Positions 46,894 to 55,831 of a stretch of 64,000 bases of DNA are shown here, in pieces. The DNA comes from Amylostereum areolatum (lineage: Eukaryota > Basidiomycota > Agaricomycetes > Russulales > Stereaceae): contig SAXG01000072.1 of NCBI GenBank assembly GCA_012932865.1, positions 1-64,000 on the forward strand, read 5' to 3'. How positions within the stretch are numbered: position 1 is the stretch's first letter; each line of letters starts with the position of its first letter. The notes under the pieces were generated by a model, which was not told where the DNA came from, searched no databases, and saw only the letters and a list, made by a program, of their open reading frames with translations. A program made the translations under genes and the position numbers.

Positions 46894-47012
46894 AAGAAAG
46901 TGGGACTTGCTACTGTGAAGGTTTGGGTCCCTCTTCGATTTTTACTGTTTCGTTCGATGTCGCATGTCGCGTTCGGTTGCAGTCTCAAATAAACAAGCAT
47001 TTGCATTTCGCA

Positions 47013-47810
47013 CTACAGACGCTCTGCGGTGCCCGCCTCTCCCCGCCGTAAACTCTCCTCGTAGTTCTCCTCCGCCGCAGCGTAGACCGCGCTCCAATCC
47101 CTGCACGTGTGCGTCACCTCCGACTCCGCCTTCCGATTCCCCATGTCCGTCCTCGCGTTCTCCAGACGCAGGTCCGCGCGGCACAGCACCATCTGCCGCA
47201 CGTAGTTCATGCAATGGCGCGCCATCGCCCTCGCCGGAGGGGGCACCGTCGCCCCGGGCGAGTCGTCCGCGTAGTACGCCGCGTACGTCTCCCGCAGGAT
47301 GTCCAGGCAGCGCACCTGGTGGAACATCCCGACCGTGAACGGACGGCGCGCGCCCCCGAGCCGCACCGTCGCGCCCCCGCGCGGGAGGCTCGCGTTCCAC
47401 TCCGCACGGCCGAGGTCCGTGTCGAGCGCGTAGTGGGCGCTGTCCGAGAACGACATGTGCACGGGCGGGCCGAGGTCAAGCGGCCACTCTTGCGGGTAGT
47501 CTCGCCCGAGGTAGGCTGGACGCGCGCGCGTCGTGAACACGGTACGATCGAAGATGGAGGTGGATGGACGGGGACGCACTGTACGTCCTGCTCGCGGGAA
47601 CTGCGCGTCCGGAGGCGATGGTGAACTGGCGCGCACGAATGCAGGCCAGGACGGCGGTCGTCCCGAGGAGCAGCGCGAGCGCAAGGAATTCCGCGAGCTT
47701 GCGTAGGTCGCGTGATGCTGGTGGGGGCACATACGAGGGCGAGCCATTCAATCGGACGCTCTGAGCAACTCGGACGTGGCGAACGTGGAATCACCTTTGG
47801 GAGCTCGCAT
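47013..47810 (-). pseudogene. UstYa-family protein C, frameshifted and with degenerate motifs
   Basis: Domain exon 47013-47515: YLGRDYPQEWPLDLGPPVHM, FHQVRCLDILRETY, ARHCMNYVRQMVLCRADLRL and THTCRDWSAVYAAAEENYEE. Upstream exon 47580-47751 carries the expected helix (LAEFLALALLLGTTAVLACI), but its frame has no ATG. The likely start MRAPKGDSTFATSELLRASD (47810) runs into a stop at 47748, one base out of register with the helix frame. In addition the first motif reads HQVRC (second His replaced by Arg) and the second reads MARHC (first His replaced by Met). A one-base assembly error could explain the shift but not the motif changes; the protein is probably inactive or has changed role. Confidence 0.75.
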
Positions 47811-47886
47811 TGTGGTAGAAAGCGCGGTGAAGGACCAAGGTGGCGGGGAAGGAGGGCGCGATTAGTGGGCCCATGGGAGGTTGTGG

Positions 47887-47892
47887 TTTATA
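47887..47892 (-). promoter_or_regulatory. TATA box of UstYa-C
   Basis: TATAAA on the minus strand, about 80 bases before the candidate ATG at 47810; supports that start. Confidence 0.45.
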
Positions 47893-48136
47893 AGTTGTGC
47901 GCCAGGCTCCCAGTCCTTTCATCGGGCAAAAAAACATTTCCATCATAGCCGTGCCATTCACCATACACCATCGCGAGTGCCAAATTGAAATACATAGATT
48001 CCGCAAGCCCGAAGATCACTTTACACCCTGTAAACCCCACTACCGTTGTTTGAAGGACAAGGACGTATCCTGACCGTGCCGTGGTTAGTCACGATCGTTC
48101 GGCGGAGAAAAGCTGGAGACGAACATGCAGAGCCTC

Positions 48137-48370
48137 CTAGGCGCAGAGGGCGAGACCGGGGCCGCTGATGTCGAACGCGCGTTTGGCGACGTCTTCTGCG
48201 TCGCAGTCGACCTCCTCGACTGAAGAACAAAAAATGTGAGCCGTGGCCCAACGGCGGTCAAACGAAAACACGGAAAAACGAGATTCACCGTCGTTGGCGG
48301 GGATGGGGCTAGCGCTGGCGAGCATGGCGACGAAAAAGATAACAAAGATGGAGTTGACGAGGAAGCGCAT
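48137..48370 (-). CDS. 54-residue secreted peptide with Kex2 site; candidate RiPP precursor
   Basis: Two exons (48289-48370, 48137-48219) sum to 165 bases, giving 54 residues. A signal peptide (MRFLVNSIFVIFFVAMLASA, cut probably after ASA or ASP) is followed by an acidic spacer (VEEVDCDAEDVA), a Lys-Arg Kex2 site and the 13-residue end AFDISGPGLALCA. The intron has GTGAAT..CAG sites and keeps the frame. This signal peptide-spacer-KR-core layout is that of dikaritin-type precursors, although those have several core repeats and a Tyr; here there is one core with Phe and a penultimate Cys. It lies inside the UstYa gene cluster. Alternatives: a small secreted effector-like protein or a signalling peptide. 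The gene model is good, the function inferred. Confidence 0.7.
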   Translation of the reverse strand: MRFLVNSIFVIFFVAMLASASPIPANDGESRFSVFSFDRRWATAHIFCSSVEEVDCDAEDVAKRAFDISGPGLALCA

Positions 48371-49350
48371 GGTGAAGTCTGCAAGGCTGTGTGCGGTAGA
48401 CTCTGAGGTGACTCTGGGAGCTGAACGGCGAATCGCGGGTGATTATACGACTTTATGCGTCCCACCCCCGCGTAGTACGGACAAGAAGCGGCCACCCGGT
48501 GAAGATTCGAGCGAGGGAGGGCAGCAGGGCGCGAGCATAGCGTCCATCTACTCGGAAATCAGGCTTACGATTCGTGCAGGCCTGGCAGGGCGTATTCGGC
48601 CTCGGAGGCACGCCTGCGTCCTACGACGTACCCGTGACGGTGAGTCGGTGACAGTGGGAAAACATACCTTGCTGACGAAGAATTCAATACGAATTCGTAT
48701 CAGAACCCTTCGGTGGAATGAACATGTTTGTAGGGGATGCACGAAAAGACGGAAGACAGCCTGAGAGCGACTTCGTGGTCAAGAGACGAAGTGAGTGGAA
48801 AGTTGTAGAAGATCAGATGCGAACATAGAGGATCGGAGTTTGAATACCGCATTCGGCATTTGTGCCGATCTGAACGGTCCGTACAGCTGGGCAGGCGCTT
48901 CGTCCGTCGACCTCGCATCCACCCATCCGTTTGCCGCATATCGCTCTGACGCTCTCCAGTGCCCTCATGATCCTAGGAACACATCTGTAGGACTCAACCG
49001 GTGGTAGAAAGGCGATATAATCAGCTTGGCGCCCTTCGAAAACGGCACAAATGTAGGGGCTCTTCCGCGCTACGCTCACGGTTCATTGCGTTCTCATGTC
49101 ACAAGTTTTCCCCATAGTCTACAATTCGCTTGGCCTATCTGACACTCCGCGGGCATCTTCATCTGGATATGCGCCACCCTCGCGGCTATACCACCGAGAC
49201 CACAGCCATCTCCCGTGACGCATGATGCCTTAAAACTTCGCGACACGGCTCCTAAGCTGGCCAGCAGAGGCAGTCCAAGGAACACCGCAGGTGAGCTCTC
49301 CAAGTGCAGTCAATTCGGCTGGGACGCTCATCCGCACCCCCCAGATCGCC
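48371..49350. other. intergenic, 1 kb, no gene seen
   Basis: Divergent promoter space between the small peptide gene (-) and the small membrane protein gene (+). No further small secreted frame with a Kex2 site was found here. Confidence 0.5.
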
Positions 49351-49725
49351 ATGAAATCCGTATACACCGCCCTTCCCCACGACGAGCCAGAGACCAAGCC
49401 CTTCGTCGACTCCCCCACCGAGCTGGAGAACGCGTCGTCGGACTCTTCCGACGTGCTCTCCGCCGACGTCTATATCCTATCCACCAAGATGAAGGCCCTC
49501 GTGTACGCCCTCTGCGCCGTCGCGCTCCTCTTCTCCCTCGCCAATCTCGCCGTCGCCGTCGATCTACGCGGCAAACTCGGCGTCGAGGGCTATCACCGCG
49601 CGCTCGACGCGCTCCCGCGCCCCGACATCTTCGTCGGCCTGCCCAACCGCTCCCAGGTGCACATCACCGAGAACGAGCACCAGCACGAGCATGCGCACGA
49701 GCACGAGCACGAGCATTCGGCTTGA
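49351..49725 (+). CDS. small single-pass membrane protein with His/Glu-rich tail
   Basis: Intronless gene, 124 residues. Acidic N-terminus (MKSVYTALPHDEPETKPFVD), one helix (ALVYALCAVALLFSLANLAV), then LRGKLGVEGYHRALDALPRP, DIFVGLPNRSQVHITE and a tail of HEH-type repeats ending EHEHEHSA. The layout (acidic cytosolic N-terminus, helix, a PRPD.FVGL motif) resembles the N-terminal part of UstYa-family proteins, but the HxxHC domain is absent. It could be a stand-alone partner, for example a scaffold or metal-binding accessory; the HxH-rich tail is a plausible metal ligand. Convergent with UstYa-D. Confidence 0.65.
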   Translation: MKSVYTALPHDEPETKPFVDSPTELENASSDSSDVLSADVYILSTKMKALVYALCAVALLFSLANLAVAVDLRGKLGVEGYHRALDALPRPDIFVGLPNRSQVHITENEHQHEHAHEHEHEHSA

Positions 49726-49973
49726 TATGTAACGGCATTTCGCCGAGGTCTGCGGGGTAGGTCAACGTCCGCGTCTTGTTACGATAGTATATGGCGGGCT
49801 GATCTGCTCCTGCAGAGGCTTGCAAACGTTTGGATTGGAATGTAGTTTCGAGAGCGCGGTTCTCGTGGTGTTTGTTTGTACGATTGACGCAATCGAATTC
49901 GAGATTTTCCCAACATTCTTCTCTCATAATACATAAGTACATTGACTGAACGGCCACGGGCGGGACTCTGCGT

Positions 49974-50656
49974 TCACCCATCGACATCCCTGCCGCGCGA
50001 CGACTTCCACTCCATGTAATTCTCCTCCACATAGTCCCGCACCTGCGTCCAATCCTTGCACCGATGCGTCACCCCGACCCCCGTCACGGCGTTGGTCAAT
50101 CTTCCGTCCGGCGTGAGCTGCCTGTGCGTCGCAGGCTCGAGCGTGAGGTCCGCGTTGCACATCACCGCCTGGCGCATGTACACCAGACAGTGGTCGACGT
50201 GCCCGGTCTCCTCCGCCGACAGCCCGCGGGCGGCCTGCGCGAGGAAGTATGTCCGGAACGCGCGCAGGCAGTGCACCTGGTGGTATTGTGCGACGAGGTA
50301 GTGCGCGTCGTGCACGGGGTCATACAGGAAGCCTTCGCCCGCGGGCAGGATCGTGTCCCAGTCGCTGTCGTTCGCGTGCAGGCCCAGGCGCGGAGACTTG
50401 ATGGTCGTCATCGCGGCGGGGCGGATCGGGATCGGGAAGGGCGGGGACGACGGGTCGACGACGTCTGTAAGGTTCATAGGTCAAGAAAAAGAACGGCCGG
50501 CATGCAAGAGCGTGAAATCCGGCGCGTACGACGGGGGGTCCTGCTTGAAAGGGGCGCATAGATAGAGAGGCAAGCTATGTGCACGGCGATGGAGAGAACG
50601 AGCGCGGTGGCGAGCGCGCAGAGTAGGTGTACCGAGATGCGGACACTTCGCGCCAT
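49974..50656 (-). CDS. UstYa-family (DUF3328) protein D
   Basis: Two exons (50530-50656, 49974-50464) sum to 618 bases, giving 205 residues. N-terminal helix (LLCALATALVLSIAVHIACL). The lumenal domain starts VVDPSSPPFPIPI and has HQVHC in YHQVHCLRAFRTYF and HVDHC in HVDHCLVYMRQAVMC, then NADLTLEPAT and THRCKDWTQVRDYVEENYME. Both motif pairs are intact. The C-terminal block is closest to that of protein A (THRCGDWVRVREYVEKNYEE), suggesting A and D are the nearest pair. Confidence 0.9.
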
Positions 50657-52126
50657 GGGGGGTCTGTGCAGGGACGCTTCAGAGGCGGACGGGTAGCCCA
50701 GCTCAGGCAGAATACGACTCGAATGAAACGGAGTGAGAATCACCTGAGCTCGCACGGCGCTCGACAAAAAGCAATTGAGGACGGGGAGATCAGATTCTGA
50801 CGGCCCTGCGCCGTGTGTCAGTGTTGTACATAGGACCTGAGGTTGACGTGGGTAAGCAATGGCAGACTCCAGAGCGCGGCGCGCCAGCCTCGACATGTCG
50901 ACGAAGTTGCACTCGTCATGCCTTCAATTGGGATGCAGGCTTGCGGCCGTTTTCGTGGGATTCATCACCGCTACGCACGGACGTTCTCGAGGCCCTGGCG
51001 CCACGTCTACGGCGATGATGAGTCTCGGATTGATGATTGAGTACAGAGTGGCGGAAGATGGGAGAAGATCCATTACATGATAGTACCCAGTGGCCTCCTC
51101 GCTGCAATCAATTCATCGCGGCGTCGTATTGAAGGCACCGGCGGCGGCGGCGGAAGTGTGCGCAAGAGAGTAGAGAGATGCTACATCCTCCCGTTGTGGC
51201 GCGACGGTCGTGGCGCACGCTAGATTGTAGGTTCGGAACAAGCCGCCTTCTTGGCCCGGAGCAAGGGCTTGCTCCGAACCTAGCTAGATTGCACGCATCG
51301 GCGCAACGGTGTCCCGGTTCGACACCGACAAGCGAACGATAATTACAGATTTGAGTAACTGAAGTCTGAGTTTGCCAGCGGAGAATGAAACGGGGCCAAA
51401 AGTCGCCGGCAAGTCAGGAGATGACCGGACAATGGTCCATCGGGAACTCCCGAAGCCAGTGACGTGCCTGGGCGGACACCCAAGCTGGCGCTAAGTTGGC
51501 ATCCACATCTTGTTTATCAGAGATCCTCGGTTCCTCCTCCCATAATTCTTCTCAGAGCTTCAGCCTGTCAAAACGCGTCATCACATATGCATATGATGAT
51601 ACTGTAAACACTCATCCTGTGATACGCCACCCTCCTGACAAGTATCATTCTTTGATACTTCAACCTCCGAGTTGGCTCAGAAGGGCGTAACGTACCAATA
51701 TGTAAGTGTTCCCTCTGAAAATCAGAGGAAGAGTTCCATTCAGTAGTGCAGCGTACCCATACATGTCAAGTCTCTTGACTGGGACGGTCGCCGAAGTGCG
51801 CGCGGCGACCATTCTCCTCAGTTCTTCGTGAATCCAGAATCAGCCAGCGAGAGAGCCCAGTTGAGATGAACGAGATAAGTAGTTCACAATAAAATACAAC
51901 ATGCATTCGGAGGCACATACAAACGTACACCGCGGCCTACTACCCCGAAGCCCACATAATAAATACATTCAACCACGAAAGAAAAACCCCAGCAATTTTA
52001 CCAACGTGACCCTTGCCTTTTGAAAAAGATCCCCCACATGTAAAAAGAAAGGGAAGGAAGGAAGGAAGAGAAAAAAAGAGCGACATAACGACTCGTTCAG
52101 CATGATGGCCTACGGCGCGCCCAACT
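50657..52126. other. intergenic stretch of 1.5 kb
   Basis: Promoter of UstYa-D and 3' region of the seven-helix gene. Contains the second MITE copy; no gene. Confidence 0.5.
51228..51282. mobile_element. Mutator-type MITE, copy 2
   Basis: 55-base element with ends TAGGTTCGGAACAAG and CTTGCTCCGAACCTA. It is flanked by a perfect 9-base target duplication GCTAGATTG (51219-51227 and 51283-51291). The 3' end matches the inverted 5' end of the copy at 37378 (TAGGTTCGGAGCAAGCCCTTGCTCC). Confidence 0.8.
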
Positions 52127-53491
52127 TCAAACGGCGCCGTCCGCCTCCTTCTCGAACTGCGTGACATGGAACTCGGTCCCCACGGGGAACTCGGCCGTCT
52201 TGAGGTGGAACTCCGGGTCGCGGTTGACCTTGCGCGTGCTGCTGAACGCGGTCTTCGACGAGCCGTTCGGGAAGGACCCGCCGTTGACGCTGGCGCCCTC
52301 GGTCGCCTTGGCGTTGTTCGCGGCGAACTGCATGCCGGAGGACGACATGGTGTGTGCGCGCTGGACGGTGTCGCTCGACATGGCGTCACCGCGGGAGACG
52401 CGGATGACGATCAGCATCGGCGCGATGCACTGAAATGCGCATGGAAACGTCAGTACGAGGGGAACCAACGCGGCGCAGAGAGATGCGAGCGAGAGAAACG
52501 CACCTCGACCTGCGTCAGGAGCGGGATGAAGAGGTTCGCGGCCGTGTTCTGGATGCCGTACAGGATGATGAAGATGAACGAGAACACGCCGTAGGGCAGC
52601 GCGGACTCGACGAGCATGGACGCGATGCTGGCGTACATCTGTCCGTAGTGAGAACCCATGGCGGAGATCACCTGGTGGCGCATGTAGAGCAGGCGCGTGA
52701 CGAGCAGGATGGTGAGCACGATGCTCAGCGTCATGGACACGGACCAGTACGGGATCGAGACTTTGAGCGTGACGTTCGCGAACAGGCTCGAGGCGGGCTG
52801 GGCGGCGGCGACGACGAGGAAAACGGAGAGGACTGGAGTCGGCAGTGGATCAGCGCTGCGGGCATGGTCGAAACTCGGAGGGCTCTACTGACCGGTGGCG
52901 GCGATGTACATCAAGACGGGGATGACGAGGATGTACCAGATCCTCCAAACGACGTAGCAACGGTAGAGCTGCGAGAGAGAAGGAGAACAACGTCAGCGAG
53001 AGCACGTTCATGGCGGCGGCCCAAGCGGGAAGGCGCGAGTACCAGGAGACCGTCGGCGATGAAGGTCGCAATCATCGCTGCCGCGTTTCCGATGGTGTTG
53101 ATCGTCTGCGCCTGCTGCTCCAGGAGGTACGCGAGGGGCCCACCGGGGTAGTTGCGGAAGTCGATCCAGGCGCGCTCGCTGAAGTTGAGGTTCATGCAGA
53201 TGTTGATCGAGCCGAGCACGAAGAGCGCGCAGATCAGCGCGAGCCAGAACTTGTACTTGGGCTTCTTCTCCCGGAGTAGCTGCGTCACGCACTGATAGAA
53301 GATGGCGATGTGCATGCCTGGAAGGGAACACGAGTCCGACGGCTCAGCACGGTGGAGAAAGCGGAAAGAACCCGCAGAGATGGGAAGAACTTGCCATAGG
53401 CGATGGCGCCGATCGTGACGGCGGCGTTGTTGGCTTGCTCGAACCAGAGGAAGGCGGGAGTCTCTTGGGTTTTCCACTGCGAAGCAGACAT
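52127..53491 (-). CDS. seven-helix membrane protein, uncharacterised
   Basis: Several exons starting MSASQWKTQETPAFLWFEQA. Helical segments: AAVTIGAIAYG..HIAIFYQCV; FWLALICALFVLGSINICMN; NTIGNAAAMIATFIADGLL; IWYILVIPVLMYIAATG; a segment VFLVVAAAQP; MTLSIVLTILLVTRLLYM; ALPYGVFSFIFIILYGIQNT; and FIPLLTQVECIAPMLIVIRV. The LYRCYVVW motif after helix 3 is typical of large seven-helix families in Agaricomycetes without known ligand. The C-terminus is Ser/Thr-rich and cytosolic, ending FEKEADGAV. It is not a Ste3-type pheromone receptor. Internal splice sites were not all fixed. Confidence 0.78.
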
Positions 53492-54631
53492 TGGGAGCGT
53501 GAGAGGGGGCGTCCTAACGAGAAAAGTGGCGTTATGTCGCTGGAGGTGGACCGTGGTGGACGACGACACTTATAGCTGATAACGGACAGCGCATCACGAC
53601 TTCATCTGCTGAGCGCAATCTACAGGTCCCGAGCGTCACCGAGCTGAGCGAAAGTGGCGGTTGCGGATCGTCTCGACGCTTAGGGCCATCGAGTAACCTT
53701 CCTACCAGGAATGTCCCACCATTGACAGTTCGACCGTACCTAGGGCATCACCGAGACGCTGTGCGTTTAGTGGAGGACGGGCGAATGAACGGGAGGTAGA
53801 GCGGCCGAACCGGGAGTGGTTTCTTCGCGAATGAAGAAGCGATGAGCACGAGGGAGGTGGTCGTCGCCGGAGAATTGACGTTGGACCTGGATGTGAGGCG
53901 TAGACCGTGGTCGACGGAGACCGGAGAGAAGAAACGACAAGTCTGTTGCACTTATTCGGTCGACAGATGAGCAAGCAGACGTGCTCACCCCCACGCATTG
54001 TCATGATGGTGCGCCCAATGCACGCAGTCTACACAAAACTCGAACATCGAGGGGCGGACTCCGATGGGGCCAATACATATGACCTACAGGAAATCAGATC
54101 GTCGAATACCGCCGTGATGCAGCCTGATTCACCGATGACGAACAGGGAAAGTGCGCACGGTTTTGGGGACGCCGCTGAAGCGCTGACGACTCACGAGAAC
54201 CGAACAGATAACTGTGCCGAGCTGGAGGCCCGTCAAATACGACCATCAGCTCTCACAGAATGCCAAACAGTTTGTCGAAGACTTCGAGACTGGGAGGAAG
54301 AGGGGATCACGGGTACGAATTGGCACGGTGCGATTGAACTTTGAAGTGCCCGGGGACGGCAAACTTCGCAAGCGCTGTGACGTCACCCATCACGTAAGTG
54401 ACCCATAAGCGTGACATTTGGGTCACGAAGCCTGGCGCCCGGCGCCCTCGGCTTTCTCGCCTTGTTGAGGTTCTCGCTTTACACCCATCGATTCAATTGT
54501 TCTAGCTTTCCTGATGGCCATCTATGCACGACCAAGGTGGAAGAATTCAGTTGCTACATATTCCCTATAAGTACGTAGCCCCGCGTTCTCTTCTCTTTGG
54601 CGACTAATCAGCTCCTCCTACAGCGGACTGT
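53492..54631. other. intergenic stretch, no gene called
   Basis: Divergent promoter space. A plus-strand stretch at 54205-54408 (KYDHQLSQNAKQFVEDFETG; TVRLNFEVPGDGKLRKRCD) is protein-like but isolated. Confidence 0.45.
54566..54572 (+). promoter_or_regulatory. TATA box of the But2-like gene
   Basis: TATAAGT, 60 bases before the ATG at 54632. Confidence 0.45.
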
Positions 54632-55623
54632 ATGGGCAAAGCAGTCGAATACGTACCCCTTGCTTCGTCTTCCGAAGAGGACGTGTTCATCGGTGAGAAT
54701 GCCGGTTCGTACCACGCAGCATGTGCTCTTCTACTCGCTGACGTTGTACGCAGCTCCGCGCCCGCTTTCTGGCAGTCGCAATCGACTCGTCTTCTGGGCA
54801 TGCATCGGCGCCATCTGCTCCTCGGTGCTCTCCGTCGTCACATTCGCAAGCGCAACCCTCAGCACCTCTCCGCCTTTGGACCCTACCCGACCTATGCGCC
54901 GCCCGAGCATGTACATGAACTTCGACAGGATACCGACCAACCTGTCCACGGTTTATCCGCCCATCACGAACTTTCCCCCCGTCGTCTTGCAACTGCAGAC
55001 GTCTGACCCCAGCCGGGTGATGCGGGAGGACACTCGCGCCCACGACACCCCCCATGGCTACGTGTTCCCCGATGACAGGCATATCGTCGTTTCGACCGAG
55101 GTCAGTCATCTCATCTTCGTCTGCGCACTTACTGACAAGATCACCGAGCAGGCATCGACCGTCGTCCAGTTCCGCCATCTTGACCACGGTATGGAGCGTT
55201 GCACATTCCAGTTCTCCTTCCCTTTGACCACGGAAGGCTTCGGCCCCATCGCTACGCAACCCGGAGACGTCGACATCTGGGTGTTGGATGCCCCCGAAGA
55301 GATCTCCCCTCATGCGCCGGAATCGTGGAAGCATGCACCCAGGCGCGTCGAGCTCCTCGCCACCCTCCCGCTCTCCTCAGACGCCCCGCGCCTTTCGGAC
55401 GAATTCGCCTGTCCGTCGGGCGGTTGGACCACCTTGGAACTCGCCTGTGCCGTGTCGACACCCCGTTGTATGGTCGACTTTTGGCAGGCCCAGAGCGTTG
55501 CGCCGTCGGCTGGTACGTCCCGTTTCGATTGGCTTCGTCGGCGCTGTCTCATTGAGCGCTTCCATAGGCGCTGTTCTGGTGCAGAGGCAGTCTATTCACA
55601 CCCAAGGTGCGATGCCTCGATGA
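54632..55623 (+). CDS. type II membrane protein, But2-C-like
   Basis: Four exons (54632-54692, 54754-55100, 55152-55512, 55568-55623) sum to 825 bases, giving 274 residues. Cytosolic start MGKAVEYVPLASSSEEDVFI, one helix (LVFWACIGAICSSVLSVVTF), then MYMNFDRIPTNLSTVYPPIT, SRVMREDTRAHDTPHGYVFP, DDRHIVVSTEASTVVQFRHL and DHGMERCTFQFSFP. This pattern recalls basidiomycete proteins annotated as ubiquitin 3 binding protein But2 C-terminal domain; the assignment is from memory. Beta-rich lumenal domain; role unknown. Convergent with MYND copy 2. Confidence 0.72.
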
Positions 55624-55831
55624 ACGCGATCGCGTACGCACCTACCGGTGTCTCTTGGTGTCATGTCAATATTTCACCCCGCGTTGTACTATGCGATTGA
55701 TATAATACCGCCTTTGCTCTATGTGATGTAGCATTTTTTTGCACACGGGGGTTGTCAAACAGGCAGAGTACACTCTAGTACGCTGGTGCGGCGGCGGGCA
55801 AGAACAGGAGTTCAGGCCGTGCACGTTACGC

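Noticed and set aside
48137..48370. The small peptide as a lipopeptide mating pheromone precursor
   Set aside because: Fungal B-type pheromones end in a CaaX box with Cys fourth from the end and have no signal peptide. Here Cys is penultimate and a signal peptide is present. No Ste3-like receptor was recognised nearby.
52127..53491. Ste3-type pheromone receptor
   Set aside because: The helices carry the LYRCYVVW motif of an Agaricomycete orphan seven-helix family, not Ste3 motifs.
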